From an uncultured Oscillibacter sp. (lineage in GTDB: Bacteria > Bacillota > Clostridia > Oscillospirales > Oscillospiraceae): 64,000 bases of DNA. The stretch spans positions 55,821-119,820 of the forward strand of contig CATNDJ010000003.1 of assembly GCA_950097265.1 (NCBI GenBank). The letters are read 5' to 3'. A model generated the notes under the pieces. That model searched no databases, had not been told where the DNA came from, and saw nothing but the letters and a program-made list of their open reading frames with translations. The position numbers were made by a program, and so were the translations under genes. Numbering within the stretch: position 1 is the stretch's first letter; each line of letters opens with the position of its first letter. This document shows, piece after piece, positions 1-9,087 of the stretch.

Positions 1-502
1 TGGCCATGAGCTGGGCCGCGGTGCCGGCGGAGCGGACCAGCTGGGCGCCGTTGCCGGGATGCAGCTCGATGTTGTGGATCATGGTGCCCACGGGGATGTT
101 CGCCAGGGGGAGGGCGTTGCCCTCTTTGATGTCGGCGCTGGGGCCGGACTCCACCTTGTCGCCGGCCTTCAGGCCCACGGGGGCCAGAATGTAGCGGCGC
201 TCGCCGTCCTCATACTCCAGGAGGGCGATGTTGGCGGAGCGGTTGGGGTCGTACTCCAGGCGCAGGACAGTGGCGAACATATCGTGCTTATCCCGCTTGA
301 AGTCGATGACCCGGTATTTGCGCTTGTTGCCGCCGCCCCGGTGGCGGACGGTGATGCGGCCGTAGCTGTTCCGTCCGGCGCTCTTTTTCAGGGTCTCGGT
401 GAGCTTGGGCTCGGGCTTGGCCTTTTTGTCGATGCCGTCGAATCCGGAAACCGTCATCTGACGCCGGGAGGGAGTCGTCGGCTTAAAGGTTTTAATAGAC
501 AT
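1..502 (-). CDS. rplB: 50S ribosomal protein L2 (partial, C-terminus outside window)
   Basis: Reverse translation from ATG at 502: [24 protein letters not shown]...[56 protein letters not shown], typical L2; S10 operon order. Confidence 0.95.
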   Translation of the reverse strand, partial: MSIKTFKPTTPSRRQMTVSGFDGIDKKAKPEPKLTETLKKSAGRNSYGRITVRHRGGGNKRKYRVIDFKRDKHDMFATVLRLEYDPNRSANIALLEYEDGERRYILAPVGLKAGDKVESGPSADIKEGNALPLANIPVGTMIHNIELHPGNGAQLVRSAGTAAQLMA

Positions 503-527
503 TTGTCGTTACACTCCTTCCGTAGAA

Positions 528-821
528 TCAGACCATGCCTTCGAAAAATTCGATGGTCTTGGAATCAGGGGTCAGCTGGACGTAAGCCTTTTTCCAGGTC
601 TTGGTCATCCCGGGACGGCCCGCGCCCATGCGCTTTTCCTTGCCGGGGACCGTCAGGGTGTTGACGGCGGCGACCTTCACGCCGAAGATTTCCTCCACGG
701 CCTTTTTGATCTCAATTTTTCCGGCGCCGGGGGCTACCTCGAAGACATACTTCTTGTCGGCGGCTCCAGCCATGGCCCGCTCGGTGATGATGGGGCGGAT
801 CACGATATCATATGCGGTCAT
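528..821 (-). CDS. rplW: 50S ribosomal protein L23
   Basis: MTAYDIVIRPIITERAM...KYVFEVAPGAGKIEIKKAVEEIFGVKVAAVNTL; operon context. Confidence 0.96.
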   Translation of the reverse strand: MTAYDIVIRPIITERAMAGAADKKYVFEVAPGAGKIEIKKAVEEIFGVKVAAVNTLTVPGKEKRMGAGRPGMTKTWKKAYVQLTPDSKTIEFFEGMV

Positions 822-1444
822 TACGCGTACACCTCCTCGATTTTGGCGAGGGCGGCCTGATCCACCACCAGATACTTGGCGTTCAGGATGTCATAGACAT
901 TCAGCTGCGCCGCGGGGGTGGTCAGCACGCCGGGAAGGTTCCGGGCGCTCTTGACGATGGTCTCGTCCATGGCGGGGGTCACCACCACGGCCTTGCCGTC
1001 GACCTTGACGGCGTCCAGGAACTTGCGGAACGCGGCGGTTTTGATTTCCGTCTGCTTAATGGAGTCGATGACCACCAGGCAGCCCTCGGCGGCCTTGGCG
1101 GAGAGGACGGACTTCAGCGCCAGGCGGCGCACCTTCTTGTTCAGCACGTAGCGGTAGCTCCGGGGCTTCGGCGCGAAGACGATGCCGCCGTGGGTCCACT
1201 GGGGAGCCCGGGTGCTGCCCTGGCGGGCGTGGCCCGTGCCCTTCTGGCGCCAGGGCTTCTTGCCGCCGCCGGAGACCTCGGCGCGGGTCAGGGCGCTCTG
1301 GGTGCCCTGGCGGCAGTTGGCGAGGTGGTTTTTCACAACCTCGTGGACGACGGATTCGTTGGGCTCGATGCCGAAGATCGCGTCGTTCAGTTCCACAGTA
1401 CCGACTTCAGCGCCGGCCATGTTTAAAACTTTTACAGTAGACAT
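821..1444 (-). CDS. rplD: 50S ribosomal protein L4
   Basis: L4 signature KPWRQKGTGHARQGSTRAPQWTHGGIVFAPKPRSY. Confidence 0.97.
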   Translation of the reverse strand: MSTVKVLNMAGAEVGTVELNDAIFGIEPNESVVHEVVKNHLANCRQGTQSALTRAEVSGGGKKPWRQKGTGHARQGSTRAPQWTHGGIVFAPKPRSYRYVLNKKVRRLALKSVLSAKAAEGCLVVIDSIKQTEIKTAAFRKFLDAVKVDGKAVVVTPAMDETIVKSARNLPGVLTTPAAQLNVYDILNAKYLVVDQAALAKIEEVYA

Positions 1445-1462
1445 TGATTCAGCACCCCTTTC

Positions 1463-2182
1463 TTACTTGCTTCTGGCGGAGGCCTTCTGCGGGTTGCGGC
1501 CGGAAGCCTTCTGCGGGTTCTTGCTGATGTCCGCGCCGGCCTGCTTGACCTTGTGGACCTTGACCGTGGATTTGATGGTGACCAGGCCGCCCTTGGGGCC
1601 GGGCACCGCGCCGCAGACCACCAGCATGTTCAGCTCGGGATCCACCTTGACAACGGAGAGGTTCTGGACGGTAACCTGGTCCACGCCCATGTGGCCCGCG
1701 CCGTCGCGGCCCTTCATGATGCGGCCCGGGGTCGTGCCCGCGCCCAGGGAGCCCTGATGGCGGTGAACGGGGCCGCCGCCGTGGGTGTTGCGCTTCACAG
1801 CCGCTCCGTGGCGCTTGACCACGCCCTGGAAGCCGTGGCCCTTGCTGGTTCCGGTGACGTCCACGAAGTCTCCCTCGGCGAAGGTGTCGGCCTTGACAAT
1901 GTCGCCCACGTTCAGTTCGGCGGCGTTCTCCAGGTCAAATTCCTTCAGATGCTTCTTGGGGGCCACGCCGGCCTTGTTCAGGTGGCCCAGCTCCGGCTTG
2001 GTGAGCTTCCGCTCGGCAATGTCCTCGAAGCCCAGCTGCACGGCCTCGTAGCCGTCCTTTTCAGCCGTCTTCTTCTGCACGACCACGCAGGGGCCCGCCT
2101 CGATGACCGTGACGGGGATCACGTGGCCGTTCTCGTCAAAAATCTGGGACATGCCCACTTTTTTGCCGATGATCGCTTTCAT
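1463..2182 (-). CDS. rplC: 50S ribosomal protein L3
   Basis: [31 protein letters not shown]...[15 protein letters not shown]...[15 protein letters not shown]. Confidence 0.97.
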   Translation of the reverse strand: MKAIIGKKVGMSQIFDENGHVIPVTVIEAGPCVVVQKKTAEKDGYEAVQLGFEDIAERKLTKPELGHLNKAGVAPKKHLKEFDLENAAELNVGDIVKADTFAEGDFVDVTGTSKGHGFQGVVKRHGAAVKRNTHGGGPVHRHQGSLGAGTTPGRIMKGRDGAGHMGVDQVTVQNLSVVKVDPELNMLVVCGAVPGPKGGLVTIKSTVKVHKVKQAGADISKNPQKASGRNPQKASARSK

Positions 2183-2306
2183 GTAGGTTCCTCCTTAAAT
2201 AAGGTTATTGGTTGGGCGAGGCGGCCATTGGGAACCGTTGCTCGGCCAACTTGACCCGCCCATCTCAAAAACGCGACGGGCTGCGGTTCAACATGGTAAT
2301 AGAGTC

Positions 2307-2618
2307 TTACAGCTTAATTTCAATCTCCACGCCGGCGGGGAGCTCCAGGGCCATCAGGGCCTCCACGGTCTTGGGGGAGGACTTGGTGATGTCGATGAGC
2401 CGCTTGTGGGTCCGGCGCTCGAACTGCTCCCGGCTGTCCTTGTGCTTGTGGACGGAGCGCAGGATGGTGACGATTTCTTTCTTGGTGGGCAGGGGGATGG
2501 GGCCGGAGACCTCGGCGCCGGTGCGCTTGGCGGTTTCCACGATCTTTTCCGCGCTCTGGTCGATCATCTGGTGGTCATACGCCTTCAGGCGGATGCGGAT
2601 CTTTTCCTTCTGTGCCAT
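2307..2618 (-). CDS. rpsJ: 30S ribosomal protein S10
   Basis: [77 protein letters not shown]; start re-set to ATG at 2618 inside the longer ORF. Confidence 0.96.
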   Translation of the reverse strand: MAQKEKIRIRLKAYDHQMIDQSAEKIVETAKRTGAEVSGPIPLPTKKEIVTILRSVHKHKDSREQFERRTHKRLIDITKSSPKTVEALMALELPAGVEIEIKL

Positions 2619-3056
2619 GTCTGGGTTCCTCCTAATTCGTACGGTTTTTTGTTCGCGTCGATTCCGTACGGCGAGAGAAATTTTTCTGTCCGCGCTGCCG
2701 TGCGTATCATTCCGGCTCATGAAAAAATCCGGCGCAAAGCAGGCCGGTTCCGTCATGGCGCGGCGATCTACGCGCGCGTACAGACCTTTCTCAGCCGCCC
2801 GATTATCGGACATACTCCCCAGAAGTTACCTCTTTCGAGCAATCTCCCGGTTCATCGCGGTCACAGGGCGCAGAGGATGTCCTCTCCGCCGCATGCCAAT
2901 ATATCATAATTGAAAATTCCTCCCGTGTCAAGAGAAATTTTACTGTATTTTCTCTTTTTTTCAGAGGCGGCATTGGACGGTTTTCCGCATGCGGAATTTC
3001 CGCGGAAACGCGGAAAAAGAACCCCGAAACCATAGCGGTTCCGGGGTTCTTGCTGG

Positions 3057-3145
3057 CGGAGAAGGAGGGATTCGAACCCTCGAGACCCTTTAGGGGCCTA
3101 CATGATTTCCAATCATGCGCCCTCGACCAACTAGGCGACTTCTCC
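3057..3145 (-). tRNA. tRNA-Ser (GGA anticodon), CCA encoded at 3054-3056
   Basis: GGAGAAG/CTTCTCC acceptor, long variable arm, GGTTCGAATCC T-arm, anticodon loop GATTGGAAATC. Confidence 0.95.
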
Positions 3146-3422
3146 ATCGTTGCCGATTGCTCTGCCTGTGCAATTGTGCGTCCCTCAGCGAAGAACAGTA
3201 GTTATTATACCAGAGCTTTTCCCAAAGTCAAGCCCTTTTTCAAATTTTCCCCGGCGGGGAAAACCTTAAGAATTTTTAACAATTTCCGTCCCGGTCTCCC
3301 GCCGCCTTTTTGGGGAGACGACGAAAATGAACCGGGCCCAAAAAACTTCTTTAATAAAAATTGGCTTCCGCCCAAAAGCGTGCTATACTAGCTCCAATTA
3401 TTTGACGGAACGGAGTGGGCAA

Positions 3423-3671
3423 ATGAATCGCACGGCAGTCGTACAGATTCCGGAAGACCAGCTGGACCGGGTTGCCACCAGCTTCATCAAGGCGGCCAGC
3501 GGCTTTTCCAGCCAGATCACCATCGCCCGGGGCGGGCACTGCATCAACGCCAAGAGCCTTCTTGGCTTCCTCTCCCTGATGCGGGATCACGGCGAGGTGA
3601 CGCTGACCGCCGAGGGGCCCGACGCCGGGGAGGCGCTGGGCAAGCTGGCAGACATCCTGGAGGTAAAATAA
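3423..3671 (+). CDS. HPr-like protein lacking the active-site histidine
   Basis: INAKSLLGFLSLMRDHGEVTLTAEG matches the HPr Ser46 region; the GLHARPA motif is absent. Confidence 0.75.
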   Translation: MNRTAVVQIPEDQLDRVATSFIKAASGFSSQITIARGGHCINAKSLLGFLSLMRDHGEVTLTAEGPDAGEALGKLADILEVK

Positions 3672-3683
3672 GAGCGGAGAGAA

Positions 3684-3715
3684 AAGGGACTGCCCCCCGG
3701 CAGTCCCTTCTTCTT
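3684..3715 (+). terminator. Rho-independent terminator
   Basis: AAGGGACTGCC-CCCC-GGCAGTCCCTT followed by pyrimidine/T-rich tract. Confidence 0.8.
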
Positions 3716-3720
3716 TCCGT

Positions 3721-5895
3721 TCAGGCCGCCCGCTCCAGCACCCGGCAGAGCATGGAGGCCGCCTCCCCCCGGGTGGCGGTCCGGGCCCCGGCGTAGGTTC
3801 CGGAGGCCAGCCCCAGGGCCTGGGCGATGGCGGCGTAGCCCAAGTCCTCCGCCGGGATGGAGTCTTTGTCCGTATAGGCGCAGATATAGATCCCGCCCAG
3901 GCGGGCGGCAGGGCCGTAGCCCGCGGCGTTCAGCAGCATGCGCGCCACGTCCGCCCGGCTGAGGACGGCGCCGTCGTCCCGCTCCGACGCGCGGAGGAGC
4001 CCCAGGCGGTAGGCGTCGTAGTAGGCGCTCTCCCGGCCGCCGTCCTCTTTTTTCACGGCCTCCGGGTCCAGGGCTCCGCCCCGGAGGCTGGAAACCAGGG
4101 CCACCAGCTCCCACTGGGTGATGTTCTTGGCGGGCCGGAACTTTCCTCCCGCGTAGCCCGCGCCGTACCGGGCCAGCTTCTCGACGTCCGCCTGGGCGGC
4201 GCTGCCGGCCAGGTCCGCGTAGGCCAGGGGCTCCCGGGCGCTGCCCCGGGCCTCCCGGACGGGTTCGCCGGTCTTGGCGTCCACGCCCACATAGTCCTCC
4301 GCCCGTTCCAGGCCGTAGGTCAGGCGAAGGCCGTAATAATATTCCACGCCCTGCTCCATCAGCTTGGCCTGGGCCGGGTCGGCCTTGGTGAGCTTTTGGG
4401 GCACGTTCCGGTACGCCAGTACGGCCTCGCAGGTCCCCGCCCAGGCGGACAGGGCCGTCTCCATGGAGACCATGCCGTTTGCGTCGTCGAAGGTCATGTT
4501 TTCATCCCAGGAGGAAGAGAGGGAGTACACGGACCCGTCCGCCGCGTCGATGCTGAGAAACACGGCGTTGCCCGGGAAGGGAAGGCCGTTGACCTTCCGG
4601 GCGAAGGTAAACCGCCAATCCGGCCCATCGGTTCCCCGGAGGGGCCGCGCAGCCTCGTCCCGGCTGTAAAGGGTCAGGTCCCGGTCCGGGCAGTAGGTCT
4701 TCAGGAACGCCTCCGCCTTTTTCAGGGCGGCCTCCTCCGCGAGCTTCTTCTCCCGGCCATAAGGGGCGGAGGACCAGACGCTCTCCACCTTTCCGGTTTT
4801 GGCGTCCACGGTGATGTTCCGGGTCAGGCGCTCCCCGCCGTCCGTCCGGGCATAGCGCAGGGTGCAGGTGACCTTTCCCTCTCCTTCCTTGGCAGGGGCG
4901 CTTTCATAGGACGCGCCGGTGAGGGCGTAGCCCCGGAGTCCGTAGGCGCTCTCCCCCCGGACGGCCTTGTCCAGGGCCTCCTGGGAGAGAACGCCCTCCA
5001 TCTGCCGGACGCCCTCCTGTTCCGCCTTTGTGAAGCCCGCCTCGTCGGCGGACATTTCCATTTTGGCCGTCGGGGCCGCGCCCCCGGCGACGGCGTTCCG
5101 GGCGTCTCCCCGGTCCATTTTCGCCTCCAGCTCCGTCAAATCCAGGAGCTCTCCGGTCTTGGCGTCCGCCAAGAAGTCGTGGGCCTCCTTCTCCGGCACG
5201 TAGCGCAGCACGGCCTTGGTGTCATCGGGCTTGTCCAGCACGTACTCCAGCCGGAGTTTCAGCGTCCCCTCCAGGTCCTCCCTGACCTTGGCGGCGTCCG
5301 CCGGTGCGTCAGGAGCGGGCACGCCGCCCACCGCAGTCCCCTCCGGCACGTCCCGGTCGAAGTGCTCCACCATGCCGTTCTTCACCCGGATCGAGTAGTG
5401 CAGGGGAGAGGGCAGGCCGTTCAGGGCGACGGTCCCGGACCAGCTGCTGCCGGAAGAGCCGCCCAGAGAGAGCCCCCCTTCCTGGTCCTTCAGCTCTACC
5501 GCCTCTCCCGACCGGAGGACCCGGGAGAGGAAGTCTTCGGCGGTCTCCCGGTCTCCGTCCCCGCTGCTCTCCGGGAAGGAGGGAAAAGCGCCCCAGGCGT
5601 CGCCGGGGCTGGGGTCATATTCCCAGCGGTAGAGGCTGACGACGGTCCCGTCCTCCAGGGCGGAGACGGAGAGGGAGCGCCGCTCGCTTTCCCAGCTCAG
5701 CTCCCACACGGGGGCCAGGCTCTCGGTCAGGCTCCCGCGGAAGGTCTCATAGGACTCCGTGTCCAGGCTCAGGGCCTTTTTCACCAGAGCGGTGACTTTG
5801 GCCAGGCGGGCGTCCTGGGTCTCCGCCGCTGCGGCGGGCAGGGTCAGCGCCGCAAGCAAGGCGGCGGCCAGGGTCAGGGAAAGCAGGCGTTTCAT
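3721..5895 (-). CDS. Secreted YcdB/YcdC-type repeat (PepSY-like) protein with C-terminal SLH-like region
   Basis: Signal peptide MKRLLSLTLAAALLAALTLPAAAA; repeated VDAKTGKVESV-type motifs; C-terminal SLH-like segments (FRPAKNITQWELVALVSSL, LSRADVARMLLNAAGY, ATRGEAASMLCRVLE). Confidence 0.65.
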   Translation of the reverse strand: MKRLLSLTLAAALLAALTLPAAAAETQDARLAKVTALVKKALSLDTESYETFRGSLTESLAPVWELSWESERRSLSVSALEDGTVVSLYRWEYDPSPGDAWGAFPSFPESSGDGDRETAEDFLSRVLRSGEAVELKDQEGGLSLGGSSGSSWSGTVALNGLPSPLHYSIRVKNGMVEHFDRDVPEGTAVGGVPAPDAPADAAKVREDLEGTLKLRLEYVLDKPDDTKAVLRYVPEKEAHDFLADAKTGELLDLTELEAKMDRGDARNAVAGGAAPTAKMEMSADEAGFTKAEQEGVRQMEGVLSQEALDKAVRGESAYGLRGYALTGASYESAPAKEGEGKVTCTLRYARTDGGERLTRNITVDAKTGKVESVWSSAPYGREKKLAEEAALKKAEAFLKTYCPDRDLTLYSRDEAARPLRGTDGPDWRFTFARKVNGLPFPGNAVFLSIDAADGSVYSLSSSWDENMTFDDANGMVSMETALSAWAGTCEAVLAYRNVPQKLTKADPAQAKLMEQGVEYYYGLRLTYGLERAEDYVGVDAKTGEPVREARGSAREPLAYADLAGSAAQADVEKLARYGAGYAGGKFRPAKNITQWELVALVSSLRGGALDPEAVKKEDGGRESAYYDAYRLGLLRASERDDGAVLSRADVARMLLNAAGYGPAARLGGIYICAYTDKDSIPAEDLGYAAIAQALGLASGTYAGARTATRGEAASMLCRVLERAA

Positions 5896-6018
5896 GGTGA
5901 TCCCTCCAAATCGTTGGTTTTTCCTTTAGACGGCGGGGCCCGGAAAAAAGTTCCCGGTTTTCCATGCGAATATCTCCCAAGAAAAAAGCGCCGGAGGCTT
6001 CCTCCGGCGTCTTCTCCT

Positions 6019-7017
6019 TCAATCGTCGCTCTCTCCGCAGGGGCGGTAGACCGAGGTCAGCACCCGCTCCGCCACCGGAGCGTCCGGTTTCTCCACCCGG
6101 AGCAGAATCTGCTCCCCGGCGATTTTTCCCAGCTCCTCCACCGGCTGGACGATGCGGTCTACCTGGTCGTAATAGAACTCATAGGCCCGGGTGTCGTAGT
6201 CCACGAAGCTCACCAGCTCCAGGTCCCGCCGGGGCCGGATGCCCTTCCCCCGGAGGTAGGCGATGGTGACGGAGGCCATGAGCCCCTGGCAGACCAGGAT
6301 GGCGTCGCACCCCCGGGCCAGAAGCTGGTCCAGGCAGGGCGGGGCGCTGTCCTCCATGGAGTTTCCGTAGAGGATAAGCGCTTCATCCAGGGGGAAGCCG
6401 CAATCCGCCATGGCCGCCCGGTAGGCGGCGATGCGCTCCTGGGTGGTGGAGAGCCGGGGCAGGCCGCCCACAATGCCGATCCGCCGCTTTCCCCGCTCCT
6501 TCAGGCGGCAGACGCTGCGGTAGATCGGCTGGAAGCTGGAGACGGAAACCGAGGAGTACTTCCGGCTGCCGAAGGTCCGGTCCACCAGCACCACCGGGAA
6601 CCCGGCGGGGATCAGCCCGTCCAGACGCTGGAAGTCGTCCATGGTGCTGGCGATCAGGAGCCCGTCCACCAGGCCCGCCGTCAAGAGGCGGAGATTCGTT
6701 TCCTCCCGGTCCATGTTCTCCTTGGTGTTGGCGATGATCAGGTGGTAGCCCTGGGCGGAGAGGCAGTTTTCCGCCGACTCAATGATGGTGCCGAAGAACT
6801 TATTGGAGATATCGGGCACGATAAAGCCGATGGTCTTTTTCTTCCCCGTGCGGAAGCTCCGGGCCGACGCGTCCGGGGTGTAGCCCAGCTGGCGGATGGC
6901 CTGATAGACCTTTTCCTTGGTGTCGCCGGAGACATAGCGGGTCGAGTTGATGGTGTGGGAGACGGTGGCGGTGGAGACCCCCGCCAGCCGGGCCACGTCG
7001 CTGATGGTGACTTTCAT
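6019..7017 (-). CDS. LacI family transcriptional regulator
   Basis: MKVTISDVARLAGVSTATVSHTINSTRYVSGDTKEKVYQAIRQLGYTPDASARSFRTGKKKTIGFIVPDISN. Confidence 0.95.
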   Translation of the reverse strand: MKVTISDVARLAGVSTATVSHTINSTRYVSGDTKEKVYQAIRQLGYTPDASARSFRTGKKKTIGFIVPDISNKFFGTIIESAENCLSAQGYHLIIANTKENMDREETNLRLLTAGLVDGLLIASTMDDFQRLDGLIPAGFPVVLVDRTFGSRKYSSVSVSSFQPIYRSVCRLKERGKRRIGIVGGLPRLSTTQERIAAYRAAMADCGFPLDEALILYGNSMEDSAPPCLDQLLARGCDAILVCQGLMASVTIAYLRGKGIRPRRDLELVSFVDYDTRAYEFYYDQVDRIVQPVEELGKIAGEQILLRVEKPDAPVAERVLTSVYRPCGESDD

Positions 7018-7178
7018 AAACCGGATCCTTTACGAAACAGAGAATTGCATTTGCGCAAATGATGACATTTTAGAAGTAGTATAGGACAGATTTTGACTTT
7101 CGTCAAGCGCTTTTGACGTTTTTTGACAGGGAAATTTTTCCCTTGCCTTTTCCCCTCTCCTGTGCTATACTCTCCCAC

Positions 7179-7230
7179 GGCAGGTGCCATCACCCTGCCC
7201 GCCCTAGGGCGAACCAAAAAAATGGAGGAA
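7179..7230 (+). promoter_or_regulatory. Putative preQ1-type H-type pseudoknot riboswitch upstream of queT
   Basis: P1 GGCAGG/CCTGCC; loop CCAT (7187-7190) complementary to ATGG (7222-7225) overlapping the SD GGAGG; A-rich linker AACCAAAAAA; inserted hairpin CGCCCTAGGGCG; promoter TTGCCT-17-TATACT just upstream. Confidence 0.5.
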
Positions 7231-7236
7231 TTGAAT

Positions 7237-7746
7237 ATGATGAAAACCCGTTTCCAGGCCCGGAGGCTGGCCCTGGCCGGCCTCGTCGCCGCCGTTTACG
7301 CGGCGGCCACCCTCATCCTGCCCATCCCTCAATACGGAGGCGTTCAGTTCCGCGTGGCGGAGGCCATGACGGTGCTGCCCTTCCTCTTCCCGGAGGCCGT
7401 TCCCGGCCTGGCCGTGGGCTGCTTCCTGGCGAACCTGCTGGGCTCCCCCATCGTGCTGGACTGGGTTTTCGGCACCCTGGCAACCCTCCTGGCGGCCCTC
7501 TGGAGCCGGAGGATGCCCAGCGTCTATCTGGCGGCCCTGCCGCCGGTGGTGTGCAACGCGGTGATCGTGGGGGCGGAAATCGCCTGGTTCACCGTCCGGG
7601 ACGGCGGGGCTTTCTGGCCCGCCTATGGGCTGAACGCCCTGACCGTGGGCCTGGGGGAACTGGCGGCGTGCTATCTCCTGGGCGTACCCCTGGCGAAGCT
7701 GCTGGGGAAAACCCTGGCGGCTCAGGGCATTCTGGAGACCCGTTGA
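7237..7746 (+). CDS. queT: QueT family queuosine precursor transporter
   Basis: LALAGLVAAVYAAATLILPIPQYGGVQFRVAEAMTVLPFLFPEAVPGLAVGCFLANLLGSP. Confidence 0.85.
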   Translation: MMKTRFQARRLALAGLVAAVYAAATLILPIPQYGGVQFRVAEAMTVLPFLFPEAVPGLAVGCFLANLLGSPIVLDWVFGTLATLLAALWSRRMPSVYLAALPPVVCNAVIVGAEIAWFTVRDGGAFWPAYGLNALTVGLGELAACYLLGVPLAKLLGKTLAAQGILETR

Positions 7747-7757
7747 GGCGAGAGCGA

Positions 7758-7783
7758 AAAGGGACCGCGAAAGCGGTCCCTTT
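7758..7783. terminator. Bidirectional terminator
   Basis: AAAGGGACCGC-GAAA-GCGGTCCCTTT between convergent genes. Confidence 0.8.
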
Positions 7784-7785
7784 GC

Positions 7786-8445
7786 TTATGCCCAGTCGAA
7801 GTTCCCTTTCCCCGCTCCCAGCTCAAAGTGGTACTTCCCGATGCCCAAATCCACGCCGGCGAACGCCCCGCCGTCACAGGCCAGGGAGACCCTCCGGCCC
7901 TCTCCCCGGAGGGTGAACGTCTGCCTGTTCAGGGCCGTGGGGGCTAAAAGCAGGGCCTCCACGCCTTTTGCGAACCACTCCGGAGCCTCGCCCTCGTAGG
8001 AGGCCACCTCCCCCGGCCGTTTGGACTTATGGGGAACGCCCTGCACCGCGCCATAGCCCAACGCCAGAAGGCCCAGGATTTTCTCCGCCTCCGGGGCGGC
8101 GTTTTTCCGCAGGCCCTTCCGGCTGTAGGTGCCCCCCACCCACCAGGAGTTCAGTCCCAGGGCCTGGGCGAAGAGCATTACGTCCGCCCCGCAGTACCCG
8201 ATTTTTTCGTCCAGGCCGGGCCCGCCCGCCAGGATGACGTAATTGCGGACCCCCTTGGCCAGGAAGAGCTTCAGGGCCGGGCCGAAGGCCTCCGTGTTCT
8301 CCGTCACCAGGCTCATGGCCAGGCCGTGCTCCTCGTTGTTCCTCCGGATGCGTTCCCGGAGCTGCTCCAGAATGTCCCCGGGGATTTTCCGGTCCGTGTA
8401 CCGACGGACCGTGTGGCGGGTCCGCATGGCCTCTTCCAGTGTCAT
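7786..8445 (-). CDS. Nitroreductase family protein
   Basis: MTLEEAMRTRHTVRRYTDRKIPGDILEQL...; LNSWWVGGTYSRKG; LGYG. Confidence 0.75.
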   Translation of the reverse strand: MTLEEAMRTRHTVRRYTDRKIPGDILEQLRERIRRNNEEHGLAMSLVTENTEAFGPALKLFLAKGVRNYVILAGGPGLDEKIGYCGADVMLFAQALGLNSWWVGGTYSRKGLRKNAAPEAEKILGLLALGYGAVQGVPHKSKRPGEVASYEGEAPEWFAKGVEALLLAPTALNRQTFTLRGEGRRVSLACDGGAFAGVDLGIGKYHFELGAGKGNFDWA

Positions 8446-8604
8446 AAAGCGCCTCCGTCTTTTATTTTAGATGAATCCCATTCTAACACGCCGCCCGGCG
8501 GGCGTGGTAAACTTTTTCAAAATTTTCAAAACCTGAGACAAAGCCCCCTCCCCCGTCGTACAATAAGTGAGAGTACTCCCAACCCAACAAATCGAGGACG
8601 ACAT

Positions 8605-9087
8605 ATGGACAAGGCCAGCTTTACCGCCGCCGCACGGCGCTATCAGAATATGGTTTACCGCACGGCCCTCCACACCCTGGGGAACCCCCAGGACGCGGAC
8701 GACGCCGTGCAGGAGGTCTTCCTGCGCCTCTTCCGGCACAGGGGCGCCTTCGAGAGCGGGGAGCACCTGCGGCGCTGGCTGCTGCGGGTGACGGTGAACT
8801 ACTGCCGGGACCTTCTGAAAAGCCCCTGGCGGAAGCGGCGGGTGTCCCTGGAGGCGCTGCCGGAAACGCCGGTTTTCGACCGGCCCCGGGAGGAGGCCCT
8901 GTACCGGGAGGTCATGGCCCTGCCGGAAAAGTACCGGACGGTGCTGAACCTCTTTTACTACGAGGAACTCAGCGTCCGGGAGATCGGGGAGCTGCTGGAG
9001 GTGGGCGATTCCACGGTGACCACCCGGCTGGCCCGGGCCCGGCGGCGGCTAAAGGAACGATTGGGGGAGGACTGGCAGGATGAGTAA
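8605..9087 (+). CDS. ECF-type RNA polymerase sigma factor
   Basis: NPQDADDAVQEVFLRLFRHRG (region 2), EELSVREIGELLEVGDSTVTTRLARARRRLKERL (region 4); start ATG 8605. Confidence 0.92.
   Translation: MDKASFTAAARRYQNMVYRTALHTLGNPQDADDAVQEVFLRLFRHRGAFESGEHLRRWLLRVTVNYCRDLLKSPWRKRRVSLEALPETPVFDRPREEALYREVMALPEKYRTVLNLFYYEELSVREIGELLEVGDSTVTTRLARARRRLKERLGEDWQDE

Noticed and set aside
4396-7062. 888-aa plus-strand ORF opposite the SLH protein and LacI regulator
   Set aside because: High-GC antisense shadow; low-complexity Gly/Pro/His/Arg composition, real motifs are on the minus strand
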